From NCBI GenBank assembly GCA_965197405.1, contig OZ240206.1:2604001-2668000 (forward strand): a stretch of DNA of 64,000 bases, written 5' to 3'. Made by a program: the position numbers and the translations under genes. How positions within the stretch are numbered: position 1 is the first letter of the stretch; the number at the start of each line of letters is the position of its first letter. Below, piece by piece: positions 40,455 to 48,997 of this stretch. The notes beneath the pieces were generated by a model, which saw only the letters and a program-made list of their open reading frames with translations, was not told the DNA's origin and ran no database searches. The DNA is from G965197405 sp965197405 (GTDB lineage: Bacteria; Chloroflexota; Dehalococcoidia; Lucifugimonadales; JAGWBF01).

Positions 40455-41186
40455 ATGCAGAGTACATCGTCCCCGGCAATGGACATAGCCGGTCAATCGC
40501 CGGACCGCTCGGCCCGCGTCGCCGGAACCCTCCTTCTGTTCACGGCCGCTGCTACGGTGGTGATGGTTCTCACCCGCGTGGCGGCGGACGCGGACCAGGA
40601 GACGCTGCTGGAATCGCTCCTCGCGGTCGGCGATAACCGCGCGATGTACGGTGTCTCAGGAGTGGCCCGGTCCCTGTCTGGGGTGGCCTTCTTCGCCGCC
40701 GCCTGGTTCCTGTTGCGGACCTGGATTATACGGGGGCGATGGGCCACGCCCCTGGTGCCGTACCTGTTCGCCCTGTCCGGACTCTGCGCCGCCGTGTCGG
40801 GAGTGTGCACTGTTCTGATTGCCGTCTATCCCGCGCCCGAGGTCGCCTACGCCAACGGGGTTGCCGCCGGCGAAGTCGCGGCGATAGTGGAAGGGGCATC
40901 CGGCCTGCGGTGGATTACCGGCAAGGTCGGATTCACAGCTGCCGGCGTTGCTCTCATCTTCGCGGCCCGGTACCAGTGGCGGGTGGGCGGGATGCTGAGA
41001 TGGGTTGCGCCACTATCGGTAGTTATCGGCGTTGCGATGCAGTCCGTCTGGATTGACTCTGCGACCATCATGCACCCGGTGGTGGGCGCCGCTTTCTTCC
41101 TCTGGCTCCTGGCCTTCGGCATGATGCTCGCCACCGGCCGCGTCGAACGGCTTTTCATCGCAACCTACGGCGGCGGCCAGAGCTAA
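40455..41186 (+). CDS. integral membrane protein, function unknown
   Basis: A 243-aa protein with about six membrane helices (AGTLLLFTAAATVVMVLT, LSGVAFFAAAWFLLRTW, VPYLFALSGLCAAVSGVCTVLIAVYP, VGFTAAGVALIFAARY, WVAPLSVVIGVAMQSVWI, VVGAAFFLWLLAFGMMLATG). The layout is reminiscent of DUF4386-type proteins but I cannot assign it firmly. It begins 17 bases after the interrupted dehydrogenase gene and may have been its operon partner, so the insertion could be polar on it. The first ATG has only a weak ribosome site; a second ATG at residue 9 is possible. Confidence 0.6.
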   Translation: MQSTSSPAMDIAGQSPDRSARVAGTLLLFTAAATVVMVLTRVAADADQETLLESLLAVGDNRAMYGVSGVARSLSGVAFFAAAWFLLRTWIIRGRWATPLVPYLFALSGLCAAVSGVCTVLIAVYPAPEVAYANGVAAGEVAAIVEGASGLRWITGKVGFTAAGVALIFAARYQWRVGGMLRWVAPLSVVIGVAMQSVWIDSATIMHPVVGAAFFLWLLAFGMMLATGRVERLFIATYGGGQS

Positions 41187-41221
41187 TGCTGTGGCGGCCC
41201 CGCCCGGAGCAGGGCGCCAAT

Positions 41222-41333
41222 ATCAAGATGACCTTGGCTTCTCTATTAGATACCTGGCGCTCCGGGGGATTAAATTCCCTGCCGACCTGTCGTCAGTTAC
41301 TCGCGTCCCCTCAAGTCTGAACGCTTGCAATAG
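41222..41333 (+). mobile_element. remnant of an IS66-family element (3' end only)
   Basis: In frame 41225-41320 the sequence reads KMTLASLLDTWRSGGLNSLP and ends QLLASPQV before a stop. This matches, residue for residue in most places, the last 32 codons of the intact IS66 transposase at 8554-9897 (KMTLASLFGTWRARGLNPFL). The following TCTGAACGCTTGCA resembles its right inverted repeat. The rest of the element is absent. Confidence 0.8.
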
Positions 41334-41411
41334 CTCTTTTCTCCTTGACGACAACTCCAGGGCGGTGGTAGAGTGGGAAGCACCACACACAGTCTTCAAG
41401 GGACCTTCTCT

Positions 41412-42389
41412 ATGGACGAAACTGTTAAACGATTGCTTGAGGGAGACCAGCGCGCCCTTTCCCGCCTCATATCCCTTATCGAGAGGGGAGACCCTCGCGG
41501 CGCAGAAGTGATGGCGGAGGTACACCCTCACACCGGAAGGGCCTACTGCATCGGAGTCACTGGTCCGCCGGGCGTTGGCAAAAGCACCCTAGTAGACCGT
41601 CTGGCGGAGCAAACCCGCAGTCGCGGGCTCTCTGTGGGCATCATAGCGGTAGACCCCACCAGTCCCTACAGTGGCGGTGCATTTCTGGGCGATAGAATAA
41701 GGATGCAGCGCCACTATCTGGACGCTGGCATCTTCATAAGGAGCATGGCCACGCGGGAGGGCCCGGGGGGTCTTCCGCGAATTGTTCGAGGAGTCGTGCG
41801 TCTTCTCGATGCATCGGGTAAGGATGTGGTGATAGTGGAAACCGTGGGCGTGGGTCAAACCGAGCTTGGGGTAATGGGTGTGGCTGATACGGTTATCGTG
41901 ACGCTGATGCCCGAGGCAGGGGACATAATTCAAACCCTCAAAGCCGGCCTTATGGAGATAGCCGACATCTACGTGGTGAACAAGGCTGACCGAGAGGGCG
42001 CTAACCAGATGGTGGTAGCCATCACGTCTATGCTCAAGATGGCCACTGCTCATGGGGACTGGATTCCCCCGGTCCTGGCGACCCAGGCCAACAAGAACGA
42101 AGGTCTGCCCGAGCTCTATGGGGATATTCAGCGCCACCGGGACTTTCTTGAACAGGACTCCCGGTTGGAACAGCGACGCGGAGCCCGGAGGGGTGAAGAG
42201 TTTCTTGTGACGATTGAAGAGGAGCTTGGTCGCAGGTTGAAAGAGCTTATGGCAAGGGACATGACGCTGGGCAACGTCCTTGAAGAGGTGAAGAAGGGGG
42301 AGAGAGAGCCTTACTCTTCAGCTTTGAAGCTTCTGGAGGACAATCTCACCATCCTGAAGGACCTGGCTTCCTCTCCTACCGGGCAATGA
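41412..42389 (+). CDS. meaB: methylmalonyl-CoA mutase-associated GTPase MeaB
   Basis: A 325-aa G3E-type GTPase, the usual length. It has a P-loop GVTGPPGVGKSTLVDRL, the switch region DRIRMQRHYLDAGIFIRSMATRE, VETVGVGQTELGVMG and the guanine-specificity motif NKAD. MeaB loads and protects the adenosylcobalamin-dependent methylmalonyl-CoA mutase. The ATG at 41412 has AAGGGA upstream. No mutase genes are in the window, so the partner must be elsewhere; its presence implies B12-dependent propionate/methylmalonyl-CoA metabolism. Confidence 0.94.
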   Translation: MDETVKRLLEGDQRALSRLISLIERGDPRGAEVMAEVHPHTGRAYCIGVTGPPGVGKSTLVDRLAEQTRSRGLSVGIIAVDPTSPYSGGAFLGDRIRMQRHYLDAGIFIRSMATREGPGGLPRIVRGVVRLLDASGKDVVIVETVGVGQTELGVMGVADTVIVTLMPEAGDIIQTLKAGLMEIADIYVVNKADREGANQMVVAITSMLKMATAHGDWIPPVLATQANKNEGLPELYGDIQRHRDFLEQDSRLEQRRGARRGEEFLVTIEEELGRRLKELMARDMTLGNVLEEVKKGEREPYSSALKLLEDNLTILKDLASSPTGQ

Positions 42390-42600
42390 CCGCGCTTCAT
42401 CACGTCAGGCCGGCGCCCGGCGTACTCCGAGATGCGGCCGCGTCCAACCCCATTGGCCCGGGGCTGCAAGACATACTCCGGCCCTGCGGGTATGGAACGG
42501 TTCAATAGAATACTTTCCTGTGCCTGTCCTGCGCGCCTGGCGCACAGGCCTTGACTCCAGCGTGTTAGACGCCTGACGACCCTTACAAAGGGAGTCTTCT

Positions 42601-43248
42601 ATGTCTATCTTAGGCATTGATCTCAGTGCATCACCGAAGCGGGGCAGCTATTACGCCCTCATTGATGGGCAGGCAAAGCTCATGCATCTGGACCACTTCA
42701 AGCATTTCGATGAGCTACTCACTTTTCTCGATGTCAATAAACCTTCTCTAATAGCCATTGACGCGCCTCTCTACCTTCCCCTGGGTCTCGACTGCTTAGA
42801 GGAAAGCCATTCGTGCTCGCCTGCACTGGAGCACAAGGGACGTACTGCGGAGCAAGAGCTGGCGCGTATGCACATAGGCTGCTTCTTCACGACCAAGCGC
42901 TCCATTATCAAGACCCTGATTTACCGCGGGCTGGAGCTTCATAAAGACCTGGTGGGAAGGGGATATGAGGTGATAGAGGTGTACCCCTATGCCACCAAGG
43001 TAATCCTCTTCGGCGACAAGATTCCCCCCAAGAACACTGCGCGGGGCCTGGCTTTCCTCAAGGAGCGTCTGTCCGGCTTGATTTGCGGCCTGGACCCCCA
43101 TATGAACAGCCTCAATCACGATGAGTGCGATGCTCTTCTCGCCGCCTACACCGCATGTCTCCACCAGAACAACCAGACCGACCTGCTGGGCATATCCGAG
43201 GAGGGACATATGGTTGTTCCAAAGCTCCTCGCCAGGGCTTCGAGCTAA
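42601..43248 (+). CDS. DUF429 protein (RNase H-like fold)
   Basis: A 215-aa protein starting behind AAAGGGAG. It has the DUF429 features: N-terminal SILGIDLSASPKRGSYYALID, IAIDAPLYLP, the basic segment FFTTKRSIIKTLIYRGLEL, VIEVYPYATKVILFG, and HDECDALLAAYTACL, where two acidic residues sit as in RNase H-like active sites. The family is predicted to have nuclease-like chemistry, but its role is not established. It follows meaB by 211 bases; that gap contains a hairpin near 42522-42549 and no gene. Confidence 0.78.
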   Translation: MSILGIDLSASPKRGSYYALIDGQAKLMHLDHFKHFDELLTFLDVNKPSLIAIDAPLYLPLGLDCLEESHSCSPALEHKGRTAEQELARMHIGCFFTTKRSIIKTLIYRGLELHKDLVGRGYEVIEVYPYATKVILFGDKIPPKNTARGLAFLKERLSGLICGLDPHMNSLNHDECDALLAAYTACLHQNNQTDLLGISEEGHMVVPKLLARASS

Positions 43249-43276
43249 GGATACTCTGAATAAGTCACGCGACCTT

Positions 43277-43314
43277 AATCAGTGGTTAGTGATTAGTGGC
43301 TAGTGGTCAGTGGC
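43277..43314. repeat. short degenerate AGTGGTTAGTG-type tandem repeat
   Basis: The sequence CAGTGGTTAGTGATTAGTGG continues with further TAGTGG/CAGTGG units. It is a low-complexity intergenic tract upstream of the hibernation-factor gene. Confidence 0.5.
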
Positions 43315-43467
43315 TCCCTCGCCCTCGACGCGATTGGGGTGAGGGTGACATCACTCAATGGCCCCTTCCGGCTCCCTGCGCACGGCTTGCCTACCGGGTT
43401 GGGGCAGTTTACAATTGAGTCTGGGCCTGAGATTAGAATTGAATACGTATTGGGAAGGTGGCGGTCC

Positions 43468-44055
43468 ATGGAGCTACAGATACACGGAAGAAACCTCGAA
43501 GTCAACGAGAGTACCCGGGACTATATCACCAGAAAGATGGGCCGTCTGAGCAGACATCTTCCCGACATCACCACGGCCACCGTGGAGATGTCCAGGGAGA
43601 ACAGCAAGGCTCAGGACCATAGATTGGTGGCGCAGGTTACCCTGGATATGGATGGCACTGTGCTCAGGGCCGAGGAGCGGGGGGCCAGCGCTACCGCCGT
43701 GGTGGACTCGGTTATAGACTTGATGGACCGAAGGCTGGAGCGCTACAAGGGCAAGATATATAGGAGCAAGCAGGCGAAAAAGTCGGGCAAGAACGCATCC
43801 ATAAGGACCCTGGACGTGCCCGAGATCCCTTCTCAAGAAGGCGCCGGCGATGACGAGGCCCTAGAAGCTGAGGGGAGAGTGGTGAGGGTGAAGCGGTTCC
43901 CGGTAAAGCCTATGACCGTGGACGAGGCGGCTTTTCAGATGGAGCTTCTAGGCCACGACTTCTTCCTGTTCCAGGATAGCGACACCGGCCAGCATAATGT
44001 GATATACAGGCGCCGCGACGGAGATTATGGCCTCATCCAGCCCGAACCGCTGTAA
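43468..44055 (+). CDS. hpf: ribosome hibernation-promoting factor, long form
   Basis: A 195-aa protein. Residues 1-100 form the S30AE domain (MELQIHGRNLEVNESTRDYI, KAQDHRLVAQVTLDM), which binds the decoding centre. After a charged linker, residues about 138-195 are the C-terminal dimerisation domain (VVRVKRFPVKPMTVDEAAFQ, HNVIYRRRDGDYGLIQP), so it belongs to the long type that makes 100S ribosome dimers on its own. The ATG at 43468 is preceded by GGAAGGTGG. In-frame codons upstream lie in repeat-like DNA and are not expected to be translated. Confidence 0.93.
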   Translation: MELQIHGRNLEVNESTRDYITRKMGRLSRHLPDITTATVEMSRENSKAQDHRLVAQVTLDMDGTVLRAEERGASATAVVDSVIDLMDRRLERYKGKIYRSKQAKKSGKNASIRTLDVPEIPSQEGAGDDEALEAEGRVVRVKRFPVKPMTVDEAAFQMELLGHDFFLFQDSDTGQHNVIYRRRDGDYGLIQPEPL

Positions 44056-44062
44056 CGAAGCA

Positions 44063-44099
44063 GATGGGGGCTGGGCCACCCTGTGGCCCAGCCCCCATC
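44063..44099. terminator. strong bidirectional hairpin terminator
   Basis: A perfect 17-bp stem (GATGGGGGCTGGGCCAC and its complement) with a 3-base loop sits between the convergent hibernation-factor and SPFH genes. Only a short T-run (CCTTT) follows. Confidence 0.75.
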
Positions 44100-44138
44100 C
44101 CTTTCATTGACCGGCCTTACCCTTCTTAAACGACTGGC

Positions 44139-45008
44139 TTACGACTGGTTGTTATTGTTCTGCCGGTCTCCGCCCCCGCCCAGTCCCAGGAAAGGCTGGA
44201 GCATTGACGTGAACTCCATGGGGAAGATGAACTTGGTGGCGGGGCTGCTCCCCAGGGACTTCAGCGTGTCGAAGTACTGGAGGCTCATGGTCTTGACGTC
44301 CACCGTGTTGGCGACCTGATATACCTTGTCCAGGGCCGAGCTGAACCCCTCGGCTCTCAGTATGGCCGCCTGCTGGTCGCCCTCGGCCTGCAATATCTCT
44401 GCCTGCCTCTCTCCCTCGGCCTTGAGGATGGCTGACTGCTTCTCCCCCTCCGCCCGGTTTATCTGGGCCTGGCGCTGACCCTCGGACTCGGTAATGTCGG
44501 CAGTCTTTATGGCCGCCGCTGACTTCTCCCGTTCCATGGCGGACTTGACTCCCACCGGAGGGTCTATCTCATTTATCGCAATCTGAGTGACCTTTACCCC
44601 CCATCGTCCCGTAACCTCGTCCAGCATGAGTTGGAGCTGGTCTCTGACCTTCTCCCGCTCGGCCAAGGCCGACGCCAGGCTTGTGGCGCCGATGACAGAC
44701 CTCAGGTCTGCCACCGCCTCGTTTATAACCGCCGCCTCGACGTTTTCCACGTTCAGCAGCGCTTTCTCGGCTTCCTCCGATATGACCCTGAAGTAAATCA
44801 CGAAGTCCATGTCTACCACCACGTTGTCACTGGTGATATATTTTTGCGTAGGCACTCGCCGGACCCTCTCTCGCAGGTCCACGATTCGGGCGCTGTACAT
44901 CGGGGGCATCACAATGTGGAATCCGGGGCGCCCAACCGTATGCAGCTTGCCCCATTGTAGCACCACCAGCCTTTCGTACTGCTTGACTACCACGATTCCT
45001 ATTGCCAT
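44139..45008 (-). CDS. SPFH/band-7 membrane protein (stomatin/paraslipin type)
   Basis: A 289-aa protein. A short N-terminal membrane segment (MAIGIVVVKQYERLVVLQWGK) leads into the SPFH domain (RVVDLRERVRRVP-like, DNVVVDMDFVIYFRV, TSLASALAEREKVRD). A long Ala/Glu/Gln-rich coiled coil follows (about residues 160-225, RAEGEKQSAILKAEGERQ repeats), then a Gly-Gly tail. Such proteins form membrane-attached oligomeric rings. It lies directly downstream of the NfeD-type protease gene (43-base gap), the common bacterial stomatin-NfeD pair, in which the protease cleaves the stomatin C-terminus. Confidence 0.9.
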   Translation of the reverse strand: MAIGIVVVKQYERLVVLQWGKLHTVGRPGFHIVMPPMYSARIVDLRERVRRVPTQKYITSDNVVVDMDFVIYFRVISEEAEKALLNVENVEAAVINEAVADLRSVIGATSLASALAEREKVRDQLQLMLDEVTGRWGVKVTQIAINEIDPPVGVKSAMEREKSAAAIKTADITESEGQRQAQINRAEGEKQSAILKAEGERQAEILQAEGDQQAAILRAEGFSSALDKVYQVANTVDVKTMSLQYFDTLKSLGSSPATKFIFPMEFTSMLQPFLGLGGGGDRQNNNNQS

Positions 45009-45051
45009 GACAACCTCCCCGGATATAATTTGGACATAGCTTCGGATTACC

Positions 45052-46416
45052 CTATACGGCCATCTCCTCGGCGCGAGCTACGGTCAAGATGGTGCCATCC
45101 ACTTTTACCACCCTGACCTTCTCGCCACTCTTGATAACAATACCATCTTCCGCCACGGCTGTCCATACCTCGTCTTCAACCTTCACTGTCCCCCTGGGTG
45201 TCAGGTCGGTCGTGGATAGGCCCACCGAGCCTATCAATGATGAAGGGGGCGGCTCTCTCCTGCGTCCTTCCCGTCGCGACTGGACTACTGTACGAAGGAA
45301 CCAGATTCCGAAGAGGGCAAGAGCGCCTGTCAGGGACCCCAGAAGCCATAGATTGACGCCAATGGAGGGCAGGGTGGGCGAAGGGCTGCCGAAGCTGCTG
45401 AATAGTAGCAGCCCCCCTATGGTGAAGCTCACAATCGCCCCTATTCCCAATACGCCGAAGCCGGACACGAAGAGCTCGGCCACCAGCAGCGCTCCCGCCA
45501 GCAGGATAAGTCCAACGGCGGCCCAGTTTACCGGCAGATTTCCCAGGCTGAGGAAAGCTAGCACAAGGAGGATAATCCCTGCCACACCCGGAACAATGAG
45601 ACCCGGGTTGAAGAACTCGATGACTATCCCCAGCCCGCCCAGGGAGAGAAGAATGAATGAGACGTTGGGGTCGGCGAGGAAGAACAGGAGTTGCTCGACC
45701 AGACTCATGTTGACCTCTCGCAACGCCAGGCCGCCGGTATCCAGCGTTCTCGGCCCTGACGCCGTGTCCACCGTCTCGCCGTCTATCTGCCGTAAAAGGT
45801 CGGGTACGTCCTCGGCCACGAAATTCACGACCCCAAGCTCCATCGCCTCCCGGTCGTTGTAGGACTTGGGCTCCGGCTCGGTCACCGTGTCTTCCAGCGC
45901 TTCGGAGTTCCTGTTGCGGCGCTCGGCTATAGACCGCATGAGGGCCGTGGTATCCTGGACCACCTTGCTCTTCAGGGTCTCCGGGACGTCCTCTCCTCCG
46001 GAGGTCACGGGCGCCGCCGCGCCTATCCTTGTAGTGGGCGCCATAACGGCGAGGTTGGCCGCGGCGGTGATGAACGTGCCGGCAGAGGCGGCATGGGCCC
46101 CGGGTGGGTGGACATATACCACCGTAGCAACCCGATCGCTGAGAAGGTCTTCCACGATCTTCTGGGTGGAGCTCAGAAGGCCGCCGGGGGTGTCCAGCTT
46201 GATAATCACCACCTCTGCCCCATTCTTTTCTCCCTTTTCTATCGCCCGTGAGATGTATCTCTGGGTCACGGGATTGATAATCCCGTCCACCTCCGCCACG
46301 AGAGCATGACCCCCCTCTTCCTCCGCCAGCGCCGGCCCGATGATGCCTAGGGCCAGCATAGTTATGAAGAGCAGGAGGAGGGCACAACGAAGGGGCCTTG
46401 ACCTGAGTACGCGCAT
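45052..46416 (-). CDS. NfeD-type membrane serine protease (ClpP-class, full length)
   Basis: A 454-aa protein: signal segment (CALLLLFITMLALGIIGPALA), then a ClpP-like domain (about 30-235) with VVIIKLDTPGGLLSSTQKIVEDL and the probable nucleophile Ser in AHAASAGTFI, with the Lys side in SKVV following. Next come four membrane helices (LLSLGGLGIVIEFFNPGLIVPG and following), and a C-terminal soluble NfeD OB-fold (about 390-454, LTPRGTVKVEDEVWTAVAED). It acts in membrane protein quality control with its SPFH partner. The ATG at 46416 gives a clean signal peptide; upstream in-frame codons are ignored. Confidence 0.92.
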   Translation of the reverse strand: MRVLRSRPLRCALLLLFITMLALGIIGPALAEEEGGHALVAEVDGIINPVTQRYISRAIEKGEKNGAEVVIIKLDTPGGLLSSTQKIVEDLLSDRVATVVYVHPPGAHAASAGTFITAAANLAVMAPTTRIGAAAPVTSGGEDVPETLKSKVVQDTTALMRSIAERRNRNSEALEDTVTEPEPKSYNDREAMELGVVNFVAEDVPDLLRQIDGETVDTASGPRTLDTGGLALREVNMSLVEQLLFFLADPNVSFILLSLGGLGIVIEFFNPGLIVPGVAGIILLVLAFLSLGNLPVNWAAVGLILLAGALLVAELFVSGFGVLGIGAIVSFTIGGLLLFSSFGSPSPTLPSIGVNLWLLGSLTGALALFGIWFLRTVVQSRREGRRREPPPSSLIGSVGLSTTDLTPRGTVKVEDEVWTAVAEDGIVIKSGEKVRVVKVDGTILTVARAEEMAV

Positions 46417-46481
46417 CGCTTTCAGTCCTTCAATCGGGCAGAGGCCAGCATGAGAAGATGCGAAATCACCTCTCATAACTC

Positions 46482-46511
46482 AATATTCGTCTCTTTAGCT
46501 ATGATTGTCAA
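46482..46511 (-). promoter_or_regulatory. possible promoter of the NfeD-SPFH pair
   Basis: Minus-strand perfect TTGACA (46506-46511), 18-base spacer, AATATT (46482-46487). The -10 box is weak. Confidence 0.4.
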
Positions 46512-46604
46512 TGTTATGTGACTGTTCGCGGCCTTTGGTCCGCGGTCCCTTCGTTCCCCTCTCTTTGACATTTCAAAGCCGGTGCGCTGGGCCTGCGAAG
46601 GTCG

Positions 46605-46633
46605 TTGACATAAGCATATGGCGAGGTTAAACT
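46605..46633 (+). promoter_or_regulatory. promoter of glyA
   Basis: Perfect TTGACA (46605-46610), 17-base spacer, TAAACT (46628-46633). It leaves a leader of about 136 bases before glyA. Confidence 0.55.
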
Positions 46634-46639
46634 ACGCCT

Positions 46640-46775
46640 CGTAACTCGTATGGAAGATGTATCTCGTCCACGTCTCCCCGGGTAAACCCATGACCGGAGA
46701 ATGCCGCAGCGATGTAACCTCGCGGCTTCCCCGTGTCGTCAGTGAAGGGGCAGATGAAGGTCCGAAGGGAGAGCC
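46640..46775 (+). other. structured 5' leader of glyA
   Basis: The leader holds several possible helices: TCTCC with GGAGA enclosing GGGTAAACCC (around 46674-46701), GCCGC with GCGGC (around 46705-46728), and CCCC with GGGG (around 46731-46752). The intergenic gap 46417-46775 has no gene beyond the two divergent promoters. I could not match the leader to glycine, THF, ZTP or SAM riboswitch consensus from memory; regulation by RNA structure is only a suggestion. Confidence 0.3.
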
Positions 46776-48017
46776 ATGACAGCGCTGGCAGAGTGGGACC
46801 CCGAGGTTGCCCATGCGATTCACAAGGAGGACGAACGCCAGCGCAATAGTGTCGTACTCATAGCCTCGGAGAACTACGCCAGCCGGGGGGTCCTGGAAGC
46901 CCAGGCTACGGTGATGAACAACAAGTACGCGGAGGGCTACCCCGGCAGAAGGTATTACGCCGGCTGCGAGTACGTGGATATAGTGGAGCGGCTGGCTATA
47001 GATAGAGCGAAGGCCCTGTTCGGCGCCGAGCACGCGAATGTCCAGCCCCACAGTGGCGCGCAGGCCAATATGGCCGCCTACTTTGCCATCCTGGAGCCCG
47101 GCGACACGGTGATGGGCATGAGACTGGACCAAGGAGGGCACCTCACCCACGGCAGCCCGGTGAACTTCTCCGGCAAGCTGTACAACTTCGTGGCCTATGG
47201 CGTGAGGCAGGATACGGAGATGATAGACTACGAGGAGGTGGAACGGCTGGCCCGCCAGCACGAGCCGAAGGTTATAGTGGCCGGCTACACCGCCTACCCT
47301 CGCACCATAGACTTCCGGCGCTTCCGCGAAATCGCCGACATGGTAGGGGCGACCCTGATGGTGGATATGGCCCACATCGCCGGCCTCATCGCGGCGGGGG
47401 TCCATCCTTCCCCCCTGCCCCATGCCGACGTGGTGACGTCCACCACCCAGAAGACTTTGCGAGGCCCTCGTGGCGGCCTGATATTGTGTACCGAAGGACT
47501 CAGGCAGAGGATAGACAGGGCGGTTTTCCCCTTCACCCAGGGCGGCCCCTTTATGCACGTCATCGCCGCCAAAGCCGTGTGCTTCGGCGAGGCTATGAGG
47601 CCTGAGTTCGCCGACTACCAGGGTCAGGTCGTGGACAACTCCCGCACGCTGTCCCAGGAGCTGGGCGAAGCGGGACTGCGCATAGTCTCCGGGGGGACCG
47701 ACAACCATCTCCTCCTGGTGGACCTGACCCCACTGGACATAACCGGAAAGGATGCCGAGGAAGCCCTGGAAAGGGTCGGCATAGTGGCGAACAAAAACGC
47801 CATTCCCTACGATACCCGGCCCCCCCGCGTGACCAGTGGCCTCCGGCTGGGAACACCCGCCGTCACCAGCAGGGGCTTCAAGTCGCCTCAGATGAAGCAG
47901 GTATCGTCTATGATTGTGCGACTGCTCTCCGGCATCGGCGACGAGCGAGTGGAAAAAGACATACGGGAAGAGGTCGGGGAGCTAACGTCCCGTTTCCCTG
48001 TCCCCGGCCTGGACTGA
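46776..48017 (+). CDS. glyA: serine hydroxymethyltransferase
   Basis: A 413-aa PLP enzyme of standard length. Recognisable segments: LIASENYASRGVLEAQ, NKYAEGYPGRRYYAGCEYVD, NVQPHSGAQANMAAYFA, and the PLP-Lys region VTSTTQKTLRGPRGGLILC. It interconverts serine and glycine with tetrahydrofolate, supplying one-carbon units for thymidylate and purines. The start has GAAGGGAGAG upstream. It is followed by a dispersed repeat and then the rpsF promoter. Confidence 0.97.
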   Translation: MTALAEWDPEVAHAIHKEDERQRNSVVLIASENYASRGVLEAQATVMNNKYAEGYPGRRYYAGCEYVDIVERLAIDRAKALFGAEHANVQPHSGAQANMAAYFAILEPGDTVMGMRLDQGGHLTHGSPVNFSGKLYNFVAYGVRQDTEMIDYEEVERLARQHEPKVIVAGYTAYPRTIDFRRFREIADMVGATLMVDMAHIAGLIAAGVHPSPLPHADVVTSTTQKTLRGPRGGLILCTEGLRQRIDRAVFPFTQGGPFMHVIAAKAVCFGEAMRPEFADYQGQVVDNSRTLSQELGEAGLRIVSGGTDNHLLLVDLTPLDITGKDAEEALERVGIVANKNAIPYDTRPPRVTSGLRLGTPAVTSRGFKSPQMKQVSSMIVRLLSGIGDERVEKDIREEVGELTSRFPVPGLD

Positions 48018-48081
48018 GAGTCTTTTGATTCTCCCTGACTGACGGAGGACAGCGACCCTATTTGAATACAGTCCCGCCGCG

Positions 48082-48207
48082 TGTCATTCCGAACGCAGTG
48101 AGGAATCTAAAAATGACGCCTGACAAAAACCGTAATCAAGCCGTATCGGCCAGAACAAGAACGTGGTTAGGCATGACTTTAGACCCCTCGCTTCGCTCGG
48201 GGTGACA
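48082..48207. repeat. dispersed repeat with terminal inverted repeats, copy 2
   Basis: 126 bp, begins TGTCATTCCGAACGCAGTG and ends CTCGGGGTGACA. It matches the copy at 17102-17236 along its length, including the central CCGTAATCAAGCCGTATCGG-like part. Confidence 0.8.
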
Positions 48208-48236
48208 ATGAAAAGGCCCCGGCCTGGACTCGTAAG

Positions 48237-48265
48237 TTGAGCCTGGACTTCGAGGGTGTTATAAT
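48237..48265 (+). promoter_or_regulatory. promoter of the rpsF operon
   Basis: TTGAGC (48237-48242), 17-base spacer, perfect TATAAT (48260-48265), 30 bases beyond the dispersed repeat. The leader to rpsF is about 25 bases. Confidence 0.65.
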
Positions 48266-48297
48266 CTCTCTCATATACAGCTATAGCGGAGTGTGTC

Positions 48298-48984
48298 TTG
48301 CGTCATTATGAACTCGTAGTCGTGCTAAGCCCCATACTCTCCCCGGAAGACTCCTCGGGGTCCTGGGAGCGAATAAAAGAGATTATCTCCCAGGATGGGG
48401 GAGACATTACCAAGGAGGAGCAGTGGGGTATGCGAAGGCTGGCGTATCCCATCAGGAAAGCGGGCCAGACGTTCCTCGAGGGCAACTACCTCCTGACCCG
48501 GTTCAGCACCGATAAAGTCGTGCCCAGAGAGCTTGAAGGCTACCTCAGACTGGCCGAGAGTGTCCTCAGATTCCTGGTAGTTAAATCCGAAGCCCCCAAA
48601 CCCGTCGTACCTCCAGTTGAAGAGCCTGTAACCTCCGAAGCCAGCCAGCCGGAGACCCCGGAGGCTGTGGCTGTCCAAGCGGAAGAGCCGGGGACTCAGG
48701 AACCCGCAGCGGCCCAGGCAGAAGAGCCGGAGGCCCATGAAGAAGCTGGGACAGACCAGCCGGGGGAGCCGGAGGCTCAGGAACCCGTAACGGCCCAAGC
48801 GGAGGAGCTGGAGGCCCAGGAACTCGCAGTGGCCCAAGCGGAAGAACCGGAGGCCCCGGAGCCTGTAGCGGACCAAGTGGAAGAGCCGAATGTCAATGTC
48901 GTGGAAGAAGCTGGGACAGACCAGCCGGAGGACCCCCAGCCTGTGGAAACGATTGCATCCCACACCGAGGAACCCAGAGAATAG
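48298..48984 (+). CDS. rpsF: 30S ribosomal protein S6 with long acidic C-terminal extension
   Basis: 228 aa, whereas S6 is usually about 95-135. Residues 1-97 are a normal S6 domain (RHYELVVVLSPILSPEDS, GMRRLAYPIRKAGQTFLEGNYLL, LRLAESVLRFLVVK), which binds S18 and 16S rRNA on the platform. Residues about 98-228 are a Glu/Pro/Ala/Gln-rich tail made of imperfect VAQAEEPEAxE-type repeats. E. coli S6 also has an acidic tail, but there it is short post-translational poly-Glu. Start TTG behind GCGGAGTG. Followed by ssb and rpsR in the standard order. Confidence 0.94.
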   Translation: MRHYELVVVLSPILSPEDSSGSWERIKEIISQDGGDITKEEQWGMRRLAYPIRKAGQTFLEGNYLLTRFSTDKVVPRELEGYLRLAESVLRFLVVKSEAPKPVVPPVEEPVTSEASQPETPEAVAVQAEEPGTQEPAAAQAEEPEAHEEAGTDQPGEPEAQEPVTAQAEELEAQELAVAQAEEPEAPEPVADQVEEPNVNVVEEAGTDQPEDPQPVETIASHTEEPRE

Positions 48985-48997
48985 GTAGGACCGGACT

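Noticed and set aside
43303..43467. Longer N-terminus for the hibernation factor
   Set aside because: The S30AE domain starts at the ATG at 43468; upstream codons lie in intergenic repeat-like DNA.
46640..46775. Known riboswitch class upstream of glyA
   Set aside because: I could not match the conserved cores of glycine, THF, ZTP or SAM riboswitches, so only a structured leader is reported.
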